This document shows, piece after piece, positions 1 through 10,009 of a stretch of DNA of 64,000 nt. Numbering within the stretch: the stretch's first letter is position 1; each line of letters starts with the position of its first letter. Source of the stretch: Pycnopodia helianthoides. Taxonomy: Eukaryota > Echinodermata > Asteroidea > Forcipulatida > Asteriidae. The notes under the pieces were generated by a model. The model searched no databases. It was not told the origin of the DNA and saw only the letters and a program-made list of their open reading frames with translations. Made by a program: the position numbers and the translations under genes. The DNA is taken from the NCBI GenBank assembly GCA_032158295.1, contig CM063258.1, positions 6,466,583-6,530,582 of the forward strand, written 5' to 3'.

Positions 1-338
1 CATAAAATGCGTGTACAAGTCCTATGGGACTTCCGCGGATCCAAAGCATAATAATAAGAAAAACAAATAAAAATCTTGACGAAGACAATAGCTGTTCGAC
101 TACTGTGTCGGAACAGCTAAAAATAATAAAATACAAAATGTATACAAGACAAATGGAGCCACTAACAAAAACTGATATCTCTTACGGTATCAAGAGATTA
201 CTTCCAATTGTGTCTTCCGTCTAAAATTAAGGATATCATTGAAAAACATAAAGTTAACGTTATTATTTTAACGTATGCTATACTGACTAATATGTCCGAT
301 ACAGACCATCGTGTCCAGCAACCATAGTGTAAGCTAGA

Positions 339-475
339 GGGGTGTCTGGGTGTCTTTTGGACACCCTGTTTTAAATTTGGACACCCTGTTTTATCTGTCA
401 TATGTAATGTATTGCAAGTGAACAATTTGGACACATAGTTTTTTAATTTCCAGCACATTTTGACACCCTTTTACC
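339..475 (+). repeat. Dispersed GGGTGTCC-rich repeat, copy 1
   Basis: The stretch is built on repeated GGGTGTC / GACACCC words. A reverse-complement copy lies at 32534-32672 with the same order of words, including the GTGTCCAAAAGACACCC hairpin. It is a dispersed repeat of unknown class; no coding potential was recognised. Confidence 0.6.
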
Positions 476-612
476 AAATAATAGCCGTTGGAGCCGCCCA
501 TTCTAGGTTGTATATTGTTTTATCTTTTGAGGCAAAAAAGTACCAGTTGGAAAGTAAAAACAAAAAAATCCATAACGTACCTGATGCAGCTGAAGTACGG
601 AAGAAGCCACTA

Positions 613-1035
613 AGGCTGACGCACACCACTGTCAAATTGATGAGCCATTGACGACTCATTACGAATCGTAAAGATGCTGGTGGGCTATTTCTCATAACTG
701 TTCCTGTTAAATGTTTTACGAAAATGTGAACCTCTCTCAATACAAACAGTTTTCAGTGAGGTTATGTATAACGATTGCTTGATTCTAGCCAGAGACTAAG
801 ATCATATTAAAGCCTGAAAAGCTGACGCACACTACTGTCAAATTGAAGAGCCATCGTAAAGATGCTGGTCGGCTATGTCTCATAACTGTTCCTGTTGAAT
901 GTTATACGAAAATGTGAAGAGCTGTAACAGCTTGAGTAGCCGACAGAATGTAGAGCCCGTATTTTCAGTTCGTTCTGGGCAACCTCTCTCGATACAAACA
1001 GTTTTCAGTGAGGTTATGTATAGCGATTGCTTTCG
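613..1035. repeat. Local direct duplication
   Basis: Two diverged copies, 613-780 and 820-1035, share GCTGACGCACAC, CGTAAAGATGCTGGT, CTCATAACTGTTCCTGTT and ACAAACAGTTTTCAGTGAGG in the same order. The second copy carries about 70 extra bases. The spacer motif GATTCTAGCCAGAGAC (781) recurs at 1513. No protein is recognised. Confidence 0.65.
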
Positions 1036-1324
1036 CAATTATTGCTCTTATTAACGACGTAGTACGAGAGCGGTGTTCACGGCGCTGCTGCCCGTTAATA
1101 CGAGCCCGCACGGACTATTTATGGACTCGCTAGCCTTGACTGGTCATGCGCAGACAACACGGATGCCGGCAGTTGTGTAAAAATACGTCAGATGAGGTGT
1201 ACAGATGCCACTTTATGGAATTACTGTCAAAGCCGCCCTTTCGGTATTTTGCTTGACATTTAACCACTAACTTTATGAGCTGCAATTTGGGTCATCGGAT
1301 TACGCACTGCTCGGGTGCTTCACG

Positions 1325-1500
1325 TATAGACCTTATTCACATGACGTCATTTAAGTAGGGCACCCTCCGCTACAGAAGGTTACTCATTGGCCGATTCTGT
1401 GCGCCGCGCGTATATAGATGTGCAATTTCCATTGTTACGTCATCTTTTTACCTCTGTACTGATTGGGCCAGTCTGATGGCAGTCTGTCGCCTGTAGAAAA
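1325..1500. repeat. Dispersed repeat with GTGCGCCGCGCGTA core
   Basis: Related copies lie at about 5405-5510 and 21964-22110. They share CATTGGC, a GCGCGTA stretch, CATTGTNACNTCATCTTTTNACCTCT and nearby TGACGTCA-like words. Copies differ by several percent. The mobile class is not evident. Confidence 0.5.
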
Positions 1501-2200
1501 TTTGAACTTTACGTGATTCTAGCCAGAGACAAGGATTGTATTAAAACCAGAAAAGTATTTTTTTAGTAATTCTTTCATATTATGAAGATACTTCTTCTAT
1601 GTACAACACTACTATACTGTACATATAAACAGGATGTATTTATGATACAGCAGAATGTATTTAGGATACTGCAGATTGTATTTAGGAACTGTCAATGTTT
1701 GGTACATTTACTTTTGGGTGAGTGGAACTTTTTCAATAATTGCTTTCTGTACTGTACTGTACTGGATAATGAGGTCCAAAGTGTGACGTGTTTAATTAAC
1801 CACAAACTGTTGAGCCAAATATTTGAAGTCCACTTCCAAGTATGCCCAGTAATATGTTCTTTCAGAATATTAAACAAATTGTACTGATAACTAAAGATAA
1901 TAAAAATCATTCGTTCAAATTATAAAGAAGAGGAGACAGAAATGTCACTGTCTTGAACTGCATGCATTCTTATTTTCCTGAATACGCAGCTGGCCGGCTC
2001 TTGAATTAACGGAGGGAAATTCTGTCCTAATACGCGGCTAGCTTCAGACTGGTTAGTAGACCCGTGGATTGATCACTGACTAGCCGTACATGCGCAGTGA
2101 CGTACTCACTCGAACGACTCGTTTTTGGAAGTCTAGTCAACCATCGGTACGGTGTTCAACACTTCCATTGCCTTCCGCCATTTCACTATGGTGTCCTGCA

Positions 2201-2343
2201 GCCGATTACACAAAACTTTACGCAACTGCTTAAGTCAGCTTGCGCAAAAAAAACAATTGGTTTGTTAGTAGTGCACAACACAAGCAATAAATGTTGCGCA
2301 AGTGGACTTACGCAGTTGCGTAAAGTTTCGCAAAATCGGCGGC
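2201..2343. mobile_element. Palindromic MITE
   Basis: The arms AAACTTTACGCAACTGC and GCAGTTGCGTAAAGTTT are reverse complements, and the homology continues outward through GCCGATT and inward through CTTGCGCAA. At about 140 bp with no coding frame, it fits a foldback MITE. Confidence 0.65.
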
Positions 2344-3119
2344 TGGTTCCCTTCTGCACTTTACAAAGGTTAGAATGAAACAAGGCTACCAAGACCAGGG
2401 AAGAAACCATGGTCCTGAGGCTGGTTTCAAACGGTCGATCACAGTCGTAAACCAGTGGTCGACCAGCCTGGGTTCGAGTCAAAATAGTCGACCTTTAATA
2501 GTCAACCATGGTGCTCACTCGATGATGTATAGCGGTTTAGGCATTAAAATTGACTAGGAACAAATTTACTCACAAATTACATATAAATTAGTAGGCTTAG
2601 ATCACAGATCAACTAGCCTATTTTCCTTGTACAGCGATGTTGCCGAATACCAGTGATTCCAAACCCAAGCCCTGTGTAGAGTATTATTCCAATCTCTTGA
2701 TTAGATACAGTCAGCTCCACGAACCCAGACCCAAAAACCTGAAACCTAACCCTAAATATTGAAAAGAAAAAAAAAACCTACGAAGGGACAAGTTTGCAAA
2801 AGTCGATCAAGATGACCAACTTCTGTCGATCTGCCAAGGTTCCGGACATGGCTGGATAATATCTGTAACTAATGAACACTTGCCATATAATTCATGACTT
2901 CAAAATTAATAATTTTGACAATGAGACCCCCTTCAGTTAAGGCCTATAGTATAAAAAAGTGTATTAACTTCAACGTTGACGATATGTAAAGTTTGGCCAC
3001 ATTTTGTTCGGCAAAGTAACATTCCTTTTTGCTGGTAAAATGGAAAGCTACTGTACCTTCATGTGTCACAGATGGCCTGTTTCGTACCATCATCGATCCA
3101 TTTTGTGTGTGAATCAGAC

Positions 3120-3151
3120 CATGGAGGTAGAAATTAATTTCTACCTCCATG
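3120..3151. repeat. Perfect 32-bp palindrome
   Basis: The arm CATGGAGGTAGAAATT is followed directly by its exact reverse complement. Half-site words recur at 3586-3616 (two arms around a short spacer) and at about 15258, so this is a dispersed palindromic repeat. Confidence 0.7.
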
Positions 3152-3316
3152 ATCAGACAAACCAAAAAATATATATAAAATGTGTCAGCTGAGCATGTCA
3201 CCTGATATCAGCTGATTTCGCCGTGCCAAACTACCATGAGTTCCCGCAGTTCAATTTTGGTCAATAGAGGGCGCTGTAATACTAGGCCATTGTGCTCTTT
3301 GCTCATTGTGAAAGTG

Positions 3317-3582
3317 AAGTTAACTCGTAGAAATAGAACACGGAGAATGCCGAGCTAGATTGCTGTCTGTGTCTGCTGTGCACGCCCTCTATGTCAACTG
3401 TGGACATAGAGAATCAATACCATGTGACATGTCTGTATGGCAAAATTAACCAGATCAACCAATGGGAAAGCTGAAATTTGCCATACAGCTAAAATGGCAG
3501 CGCGCATGAATTGCCTCAAAGCAGATATGCACAGATAACTACACATAGCATTCTCTGAGTTCTATTTCTATGAGTTAACTTA
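3317..3582. mobile_element. Inverted-repeat element
   Basis: Arms of about 34 bp at 3317-3351 and 3548-3582 are imperfect reverse complements built on AGTTAACTCNTAGAAATAGAAC. Two smaller hairpins lie inside, one around CTCTATGTC / GACATAGAG and one around TGTATGGCAAA / TTTGCCATACA. No coding capacity. Confidence 0.55.
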
Positions 3583-3879
3583 AAACATGGAGGTTTAGTT
3601 TCTACCTCCATGGTACAACCCCTTACGGAAAACCGCAATAAGAAAATTAGCCATGAGATTCCCGCCTGTGCGAAAGACATCCAATTTCGTTTATAACACA
3701 GTAGCCCAAAAGCCACCCATACGTTAGACTTGATTTCAAGTCCGAGCGGTTTTTATCTGCATAAGCCACGCAAAACTTCCCCCTGCACTGGATTGGCTGT
3801 CAGTCACACACGCTCTAACTCGCGATCGAAGTTTAATGTCGTAGGATATACCCACAAGAGGGCGCTGTTTATTGGGATC

Positions 3880-4265
3880 CTGAGATAATTGACTGCAGGA
3901 TGATGACATCATACAAGATGACGACATCCTGAGATGATTTATCTCGGGATGACGACTTCTTGCAAATAGAATGACGTTTTCCCGATGTATTTTAGCTCGT
4001 GAGGATGACATCCTGAAAAAAAAAAGTATCTTATGTTCTCGACAATTTCGGTGTGTTATCATTCCAAGATGAACTGTCTGAGAAGTCGACATCCTACGTT
4101 CAGTATGTCGACTTCCCGAGATAATTACTTTCTTGATGTCGACATCTTAAGTCGACAATTTTCGGGAGGACGACATCTTACTTCAGGATGTCGTCATACC
4201 GAGACAAATGTAGTAGATTGTCGTAGGATTACTTCATGTCGGAGGCAGCTACGGAGCTCCTGGTT
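3880..4265. mobile_element. GACGACATCC-rich palindromic element
   Basis: The segment repeats GATGACATCAT, GACGACATCC and ATTATCTCGGGA words in both orientations and ends near CTACGGAGCTCC (about 4250). The same vocabulary and the same end sequence recur in the element at 34954-35251, which identifies a family. The left end here is degraded. Confidence 0.5.
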
Positions 4266-4817
4266 TGCAGCTTGCTGGGTTTAGTAGTGTGATCATAAGC
4301 ATAAACTGATGTACAATTAATGTGAGGTGCATAGAATTCCTTGCTGACAGATAAACGAAAAAAAGGAAGGCCCAAAGTTCGCCAACAGAAACGTTAAGTT
4401 TTTATAGTAAATATGCAAATTAAAAGTAACACCAACACTGAGGGCTCATTTGGTATCCCTATTAATAATAACAATAAGTCGTGAACCGAGACTAAGTTAC
4501 GGAAAGGTGGTTTTTGCAAGATTGAATGGTGTGAGCCTTCTTGAATTTTAATATTACAGGCATGTTGTAAAATGACACTTGGAGGACACTGCAGACCGTG
4601 CGACCAGACGTAACAAAATATTCTTAAAATGATAAACAATATTGTAAACGTGTAATTACGAAGTGGCCTGAGGGGTGTTACGTAATCAGCTGTTTTTCAA
4701 AACCGTTGTATCGTGTTTAATGAAAGACTCGTCCCATAGAGAGCTCTGGACAGAAAGTAATTTGGCGTTATTTTGTGTCTGTATTCGATAGAATGAGAAC
4801 AATGATAAAGAATTTAG

Positions 4818-4976
4818 TTGTTGTTTCGAAACGACGACTTTTGGGCTTGGGCTCGGACTTAGGTGCTGTCCGCCTGTTTGAAGCCACGTACTGTAAACAT
4901 TGCACGTTTGTAGAATAACTCGCGTAGCCTAAACCGGAGCCCAAGCCCAAGCCGTGGTTTCGAAAAGGCCTATAGA
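4818..4976. mobile_element. TTTTCGAAACCA-family MITE, copy 1
   Basis: It is bounded by TTTCGAAACGACG and by CCGTGGTTTCGAAAAGGCC, with inner arms GGGCTTGGGCTCGG and CGGAGCCCAAGCCCAAGCC. Related copies occur at 23797-23945, 62133-62255 and 62338-62488. Confidence 0.6.
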
Positions 4977-5034
4977 TTCAATAATTAGAATATTTCAAAT
5001 CCAATACTTTACAGGTTCACTCATGGATCGATTA

Positions 5035-5115
5035 TTATTCACAGCCCTCACGGGATTCGAACCCACTGGTCAGCCTTTGGAAACAAAGGTGTGACACTAG
5101 TACGATATAGGCGAT
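5035..5115 (-). repeat. Possible tRNA-derived SINE remnant
   Basis: The minus strand contains GTGGGTTCGAATCCCGTG, a perfect RNA polymerase III B-box (GGTTCGAATCC) in a T-arm-like setting. A convincing A-box is not visible, so this is a remnant at best. Confidence 0.35.
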
Positions 5116-6764
5116 GTGATAGTGCCGTTGATGACAGAAGCGTGTAATTTGGTACACAGTCAGAGTATGCCATGAGAAAGATTTTTGGCTCTTGGGCCAT
5201 CACAAATTTTTGTCCGTCAGGTAGGACAAGAAGCAATGGCAGCCATTTTGAAAACTTTAAAATTTGCTTGCTATTCCTACCTGTAGTTTTTCAAAACTGA
5301 TATCTGGGATGGCCTTACAGCTAAATAATGTTTCATGACTTACTGTGTGGTAAATTAAAGGCACAAATGCCAGATTTGTTTTCCCCTTATCTGTCCCACC
5401 AACTGCGATTTATAGTCGATTCTGTGGGGCGCACGTACTTAGATGTGCGTTTTCCATTGTCACTTCATCTTTTCACCTCTAAGATGGCGCCGTGATGACG
5501 TCTGAATGCATCAGGTGTATTGTCAAAATCCAAGCCTGACTTGCACTTTGCTCACTGCAGAGCTTATCATTCGACTTGCATGACCACGGGATGCTGGAGC
5601 CTTCAAAGACTCGTCTGCCTTATGAATGTACTCTTTTATGCTCATCCACGATGTTGACAATGATGTCCAATGATGTCAACCTTGCAGTGGGATTATAACG
5701 CCCCGTTGGGTTAATAGTACAGTTGCTTTCAATTAAGTCGCATATCAGTAGGGATGCTGCTTTTAAGTATTACAATTATTATTGGGTATAACAAAATAAA
5801 ACACCAGGCAACTTTTTGATTGAGAAAAGCCAAGAACTGATGCGGGTGTAGATTGACTCTGTCTGTTTGATGACGCCGCCTTGAGTTAGTTTTCTAACCA
5901 TTTTCTAGTAAAACAGTTTTTCCCCCAAATTTTGCGTCTGAACGAAAATATTTTCAATTGTGATTTCTCATCAAAGAGGGCGTCGTCGTGCGTGGAATCG
6001 CCACTCGTAAAAATTACCCTTGACCCAAGGCATTCATCCCAACGAGTCAATTTCTTTAGGTCCCCCACCCCCTCGAATCACAAATAAAATAACATTGACC
6101 TAGCCTAATTTAAAAAAAAAAAACCTGTTAGCACAAACCGTAAAATGCAACAGCCAAAAAGTAAGCTCTGCAAGACTGAAGCTTGATTCTGGCAAGCTGC
6201 TTTCAAACTTGAAGGGATAGTTTCTATAGATTAATGATCGGTGTGTTGAAAAGTGCTACTCATTGTAAACATTCCAATGAAAAGGCAACATATTTTGATC
6301 AATGTGATAAAAAAAAAATACACTTCGGCTAAATGCTTCCAATTCCCAGCGCTCTGCTCCAGTGAACTGGAGCAGAAACAGGTCAATATCTCTTGATCTC
6401 TGTCCTTGCTATGGTGTACAGTTACCATCAGCCCCACGTCCGGTTGGCTGAACACGCGTAGTCTAACATCGACACCGGAGTTCCATTCAAGTTTTGACGG
6501 TGGAACGACACCCACACAAAAAAAGTAAGCAATGCATAATGAATTCGACGTGGTATGACTCAAAATTTAGACGGATTTTATCTAGATAAACTGAGTTACC
6601 GTACTTGACTAACTCTTTCCTAATTCAACCCTCAGTAGTTGTGTATATTCTGCAAGGTATCGGTACATACTCACCATGGCGGCTTTATAGGCCTATAAGG
6701 GACTAACACAGGACAGCAACAGAGACAATTTTCTCCATCGTTAGGGTGAGTTTTTTCAAAGCTT
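5116..6764. other. Intergenic, no gene recognised
   Basis: The block has short ORFs only. It holds the second copy of the GCGCGTA repeat (about 5405-5510), a 10-bp-stem hairpin around CTGCTCCAGT at 6353-6374 and low-complexity A runs. No conserved protein words were found on either strand. Confidence 0.5.
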
Positions 6765-8556
6765 GAATATTGCCACTTTCAGATACTTAAATAGGCTTAA
6801 TGAACAATCACCTATGTTGAAAAAGCATAACCTTGATCCTGTGCCTGATAATTACCGCCCAGTTAGCAATCTTTCTTTTGTGTCAAAACTGATCGAGAGA
6901 GCTGTCTTTAATCAGATCCATGATCATTTAACTGTTAATAATATGTATCCTCCACTTCAGTCTGCTTACGGGAAAAATCACAGCACTGAAACAGCACTTA
7001 TTAAAGGTATACAATGATATTCTCATGAAAATGAATAGTCAACATGTTGTTCTTCTCACTTTATTGGACCTAAGTGCAGCATTTGATACTGTTAACACGC
7101 CGTTTTACTAAGTCGTCTTAGGTCTAAATTTGGGATATGTGGAATTGCTTTAGATTGGTTTTCTTCATATTTAACTGGCAGGAGTCAACGTGTGCTGATA
7201 CAGGGATCCAAGTCAGACAAGTTTGATATTACCTGTGGTGTACCACAAGGCTCCTGCCTTGGACCCCTGCTGTTTGTCATGTACTCCTCAAAGTTATTTG
7301 ATATTGTTGAAACCCATTTACCTGATGTGAATTGTTATGCAGATGATACACAATTGTATATATCATTTAAACCGGTTAGCTCGATTAATCAACAGCTTGC
7401 CATCTCAGCCATGGAGAATTGTATTAAAGATATTAGAGAGTGGATGTTACATGATAGACTTATGCTGAATGATAGTAAGACTGAGTTTATTATCCTGGGT
7501 TCCAGATAACAATTGTCTAAGATTTATATTTCTCATATTACAGTGGGGGTACTAATATCACACAAGTCGCAAATGTTAGAAATCTAGGCTTCTTGTTTGA
7601 CTCTAACTTGTCTATGAGTTCTCACATTACTAAAGTCTGTTCTACTAGTTTTTATCATCTCCATAACATAAAACGCATTAGTAAATATTTATCTCACAAT
7701 TCTCTTGTTATTTTAATTCATGCCTTCATCAGTAGTCGTCTTGATTATTGTAATGGTTTGTTTTATGGTCTGCCACTTGTTCAACTGGCAAAGTTACAAC
7801 GAGTACAGAACGCTGCTGCTAGGCTTGTTGCAAAGGCAAACAAATTTTGTCATATTACTCCCATCCTGAAGGAACTGCATTGGTTACCAATTAAGTTTCG
7901 TATCCATTAAAAAATGTTATTGCTTGTTTTTAAGTGTATACACTTCTTAGCTCCTGACTATGTATGTGACCTTTTTACTGTTAAAAGACAACATAGATAT
8001 AGCCTGAGGTCAGCAGGTGAAATACTACTTGAGTATCCTAGGGGTAGAATGCTGCAGTCTTTTGGTGATCGCGCCCTTGTTTCGGCTGCTCCAAAGTTGT
8101 GGAATGCACTACCGCCTTTTTTACGGGGGGTTAATTCACTGGGGTCTTTCAAGGCTTAATTAAAGACTCACTTGTTCAGGGAGGCTTATAATTTGTAATT
8201 CATTTTTATAGTGTTTTGTTCCCCCTTATAAGTTATATGGGGTGAGGGTGTATGCTTGTTATGATCCTCGTGTAATTTTGCTTTGCATCTGTTTGGTGTT
8301 TTCGGTTTGTCTTTTACGCCCATCCTGAAGGAACTGCATTGGTGCTAATTAACTTTTGTACTCTTTTTTAATAATGTATTGCTTGTTTTTAAGGTATTCA
8401 CTTTTTAGCTCCTAGTTTGTTTTTTGATGTAATTCTTTGTTTGTAATTTGCTGTATTTTTATGTTTTTTTTATTGTAATTTGCGCCTTCGAACATCCTTG
8501 GATGGAGAGGGCGCACAAGAAATCGAATAAATTATTATTATTATTATTACTATGTT
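6765..8556 (+). pseudogene. Broken L2/CR1-type LINE, reverse transcriptase remnant
   Basis: The translated frames give the classic non-LTR reverse transcriptase order: NYRPVSNLSFVSKLIER, QSAYGKNHSTETAL, LLDLSAAFDTVN, GVPQGSCLGPLLF, CYADDTQLY (catalytic YADD), then the C-terminal LVSAAPKLWNALP. The reading frame is broken by a +1 near 7005, a -1 near 7096, stops at 7507 and near 7908 (a TAA where a Tyr is expected), and a further stop at 8157. The 5' end is truncated near the start of the RT domain and there is no endonuclease region. The 3' end carries a GCGC-containing tail and an ATT microsatellite, as in L2/CR1 elements. It is not active. The clade is inferred from motifs. Confidence 0.9.
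8320..8430 (+). repeat. Second copy of LINE C-terminal segment in the LINE 3' region
   Basis: CCATCCTGAAGGAACTGCATTGG, TGTATTGCTTGTTTTTAAG and TTTTTAGCTCCT repeat, in order, the coding words at 7860-7955. The downstream copy has lost its reading frame. It suggests recombination between two related LINE copies. Confidence 0.65.
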
Positions 8557-8804
8557 TCTGAACTGTAAAAACCCAATTGAAGAAGGGATACCCAACTCGA
8601 CTAGCCATCTTCACTTAGGGCTTTCACTCCCTTTCACGCATAACTGCGTTACTAATAAAATGCTTGTAATATCGTTCTAAATAACCCGTTCTGAATAAGC
8701 CTTGCTTTATAAGACTGGGTGCTTTATGACGGCATGATCATGAGCCTTTTACAATCGATACGGTAATGATGACGGCATTATTTATAAGTAATTGCCACTT
8801 CGTA

Positions 8805-9655
8805 CCTTAGTCACTTGGTACTTTGGTCACTTGGTACTTTGGTCACTTGGTCACTTGGTACTTTGGTCACTTCGTACCTTGGTCACTTGGTACTTTGTTC
8901 ACTTTGTACTTTGGTCACTTGGTACTTTGGTCACTTGGTACTTTGGTCACTTGGTACTTTGGTCACTTGGTACTTTTGTCACTTCGTACCTTGGTCACTT
9001 GGTACTTTTGTCACTTCGTACCTTGGTCACTTGGTACTTTGGTCACTTTGTACATTGGTCACTTGGTACTTTGGTCACTTTGTACATTGGTCACTTGGTA
9101 CTTTGGTCACTTGGTACGTTGGTCACTTGGTACCTTGGTCACTTGGTACTTTGGTCAAATCGTACCTTGGTCACTTCGTACCTTGGTACTTTGGTCACTT
9201 CTACTTTTGTCACTTCGTACCTTGGTACATTGGTCACTTGGTACTTTGGTCACTTTGTACATTGGTCACTTGGTACTTTGGTCACTTTGTACATTGGTCA
9301 CTTGGTACTTTGGTCACTTGGTACGTTGGTCACTTGGTACCTTGGTCACTTGGTACTTTGGTCAAATCGTACCTTGGTCACTTCGTACCTTGGTACTTTG
9401 GTCACTTCTACTTTTGTCACTTCGTACCTTGGTACATTGGTCACTTGGTACTTTGGTCACTTTGTACATTGGTCACTTGGTTCTTTGGTCACTTTGTACA
9501 TTGGTCACTTGGTACTTTGGTCACTTTGTACTTTGGTCACTTTGTACTTTGTACTTTGGTCACTTTGTACTTTGGTCACTTTGTACTTTGGTCACTTGGT
9601 ACTTTGGCCACTTGGTACTTTGGTCACTTCGTACCTTTGTCGCTTCGTACCGTCA
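8805..9655 (+). repeat. 16-bp minisatellite (GGTCACTTGGTACTTT)n
   Basis: About 50 units of GGTCACTTNGTACNTT run almost without interruption. Some units are shortened (GGTACTTTGTACTTT, GGTCACTTCTACTTTT). A 207-bp block is duplicated inside the array: the marker GGTCAAATCGTACC occurs at 9153 and 9360. Because 16 is not a multiple of 3 and the unit lacks stop codons, all three plus frames stay open for about 300 codons. The predicted peptides are periodic TLVTWYFGHLVLW-like strings, so I read this as non-coding. It ends about 350 bp before the first transporter ATG. Confidence 0.95.
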
Positions 9656-10009
9656 GCTGTCGGCCAGTTCGTACCGAACCTTCTTTACTTCTGTACTGCG
9701 ATGCTGTAGCTGCGGCGTCTGCTGTTCTGCTGTTTAATGTCGGTTTGGCCCTTTGTTTACATGTTCATTTCTTTTTTCAATTAACACGTATTTTAATTTT
9801 TTTTTTTAGCAACGTAAAATATATGTGCGTGTGCCAAAACAACAAATTTGTTTACTTTTTTAAACAAATACGTATTTACGCGTTAATTTTTTTTTCAATG
9901 CCTAGTCATTTCATTTTTAATTTTTTTTTTTTTTAATTCCTATTACGTCTATGCCCAATCGTTTCACTCTCTGTTTTGATTCCTAGTGCGTGCTTAGCAC
10001 ATTTCCATC
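9656..10009 (+). promoter_or_regulatory. 5' flank of first transporter, with a likely 3' splice site
   Basis: The region is T-rich and AT-rich. CACTCTCTGTTTTGATTCCTAG at 9965-9986 has a pyrimidine tract plus AG and lies 23 bp before the ATG. This suggests that the first coding exon starts at about 9987 and is preceded by a non-coding leader exon. No TATA box was assigned. Confidence 0.35.

Noticed and set aside
2375..2557. B-box-like GGGTTCGAGTC at about 2470 as a tRNA gene
   Set aside because: It sits in a GTCGAC-rich imperfect palindrome with no cloverleaf or A-box.
8792..9936. Three overlapping open frames of 300-370 codons
   Set aside because: They are different frames of the same 16-bp tandem repeat, have no domain, and the peptides are simple periodic strings.
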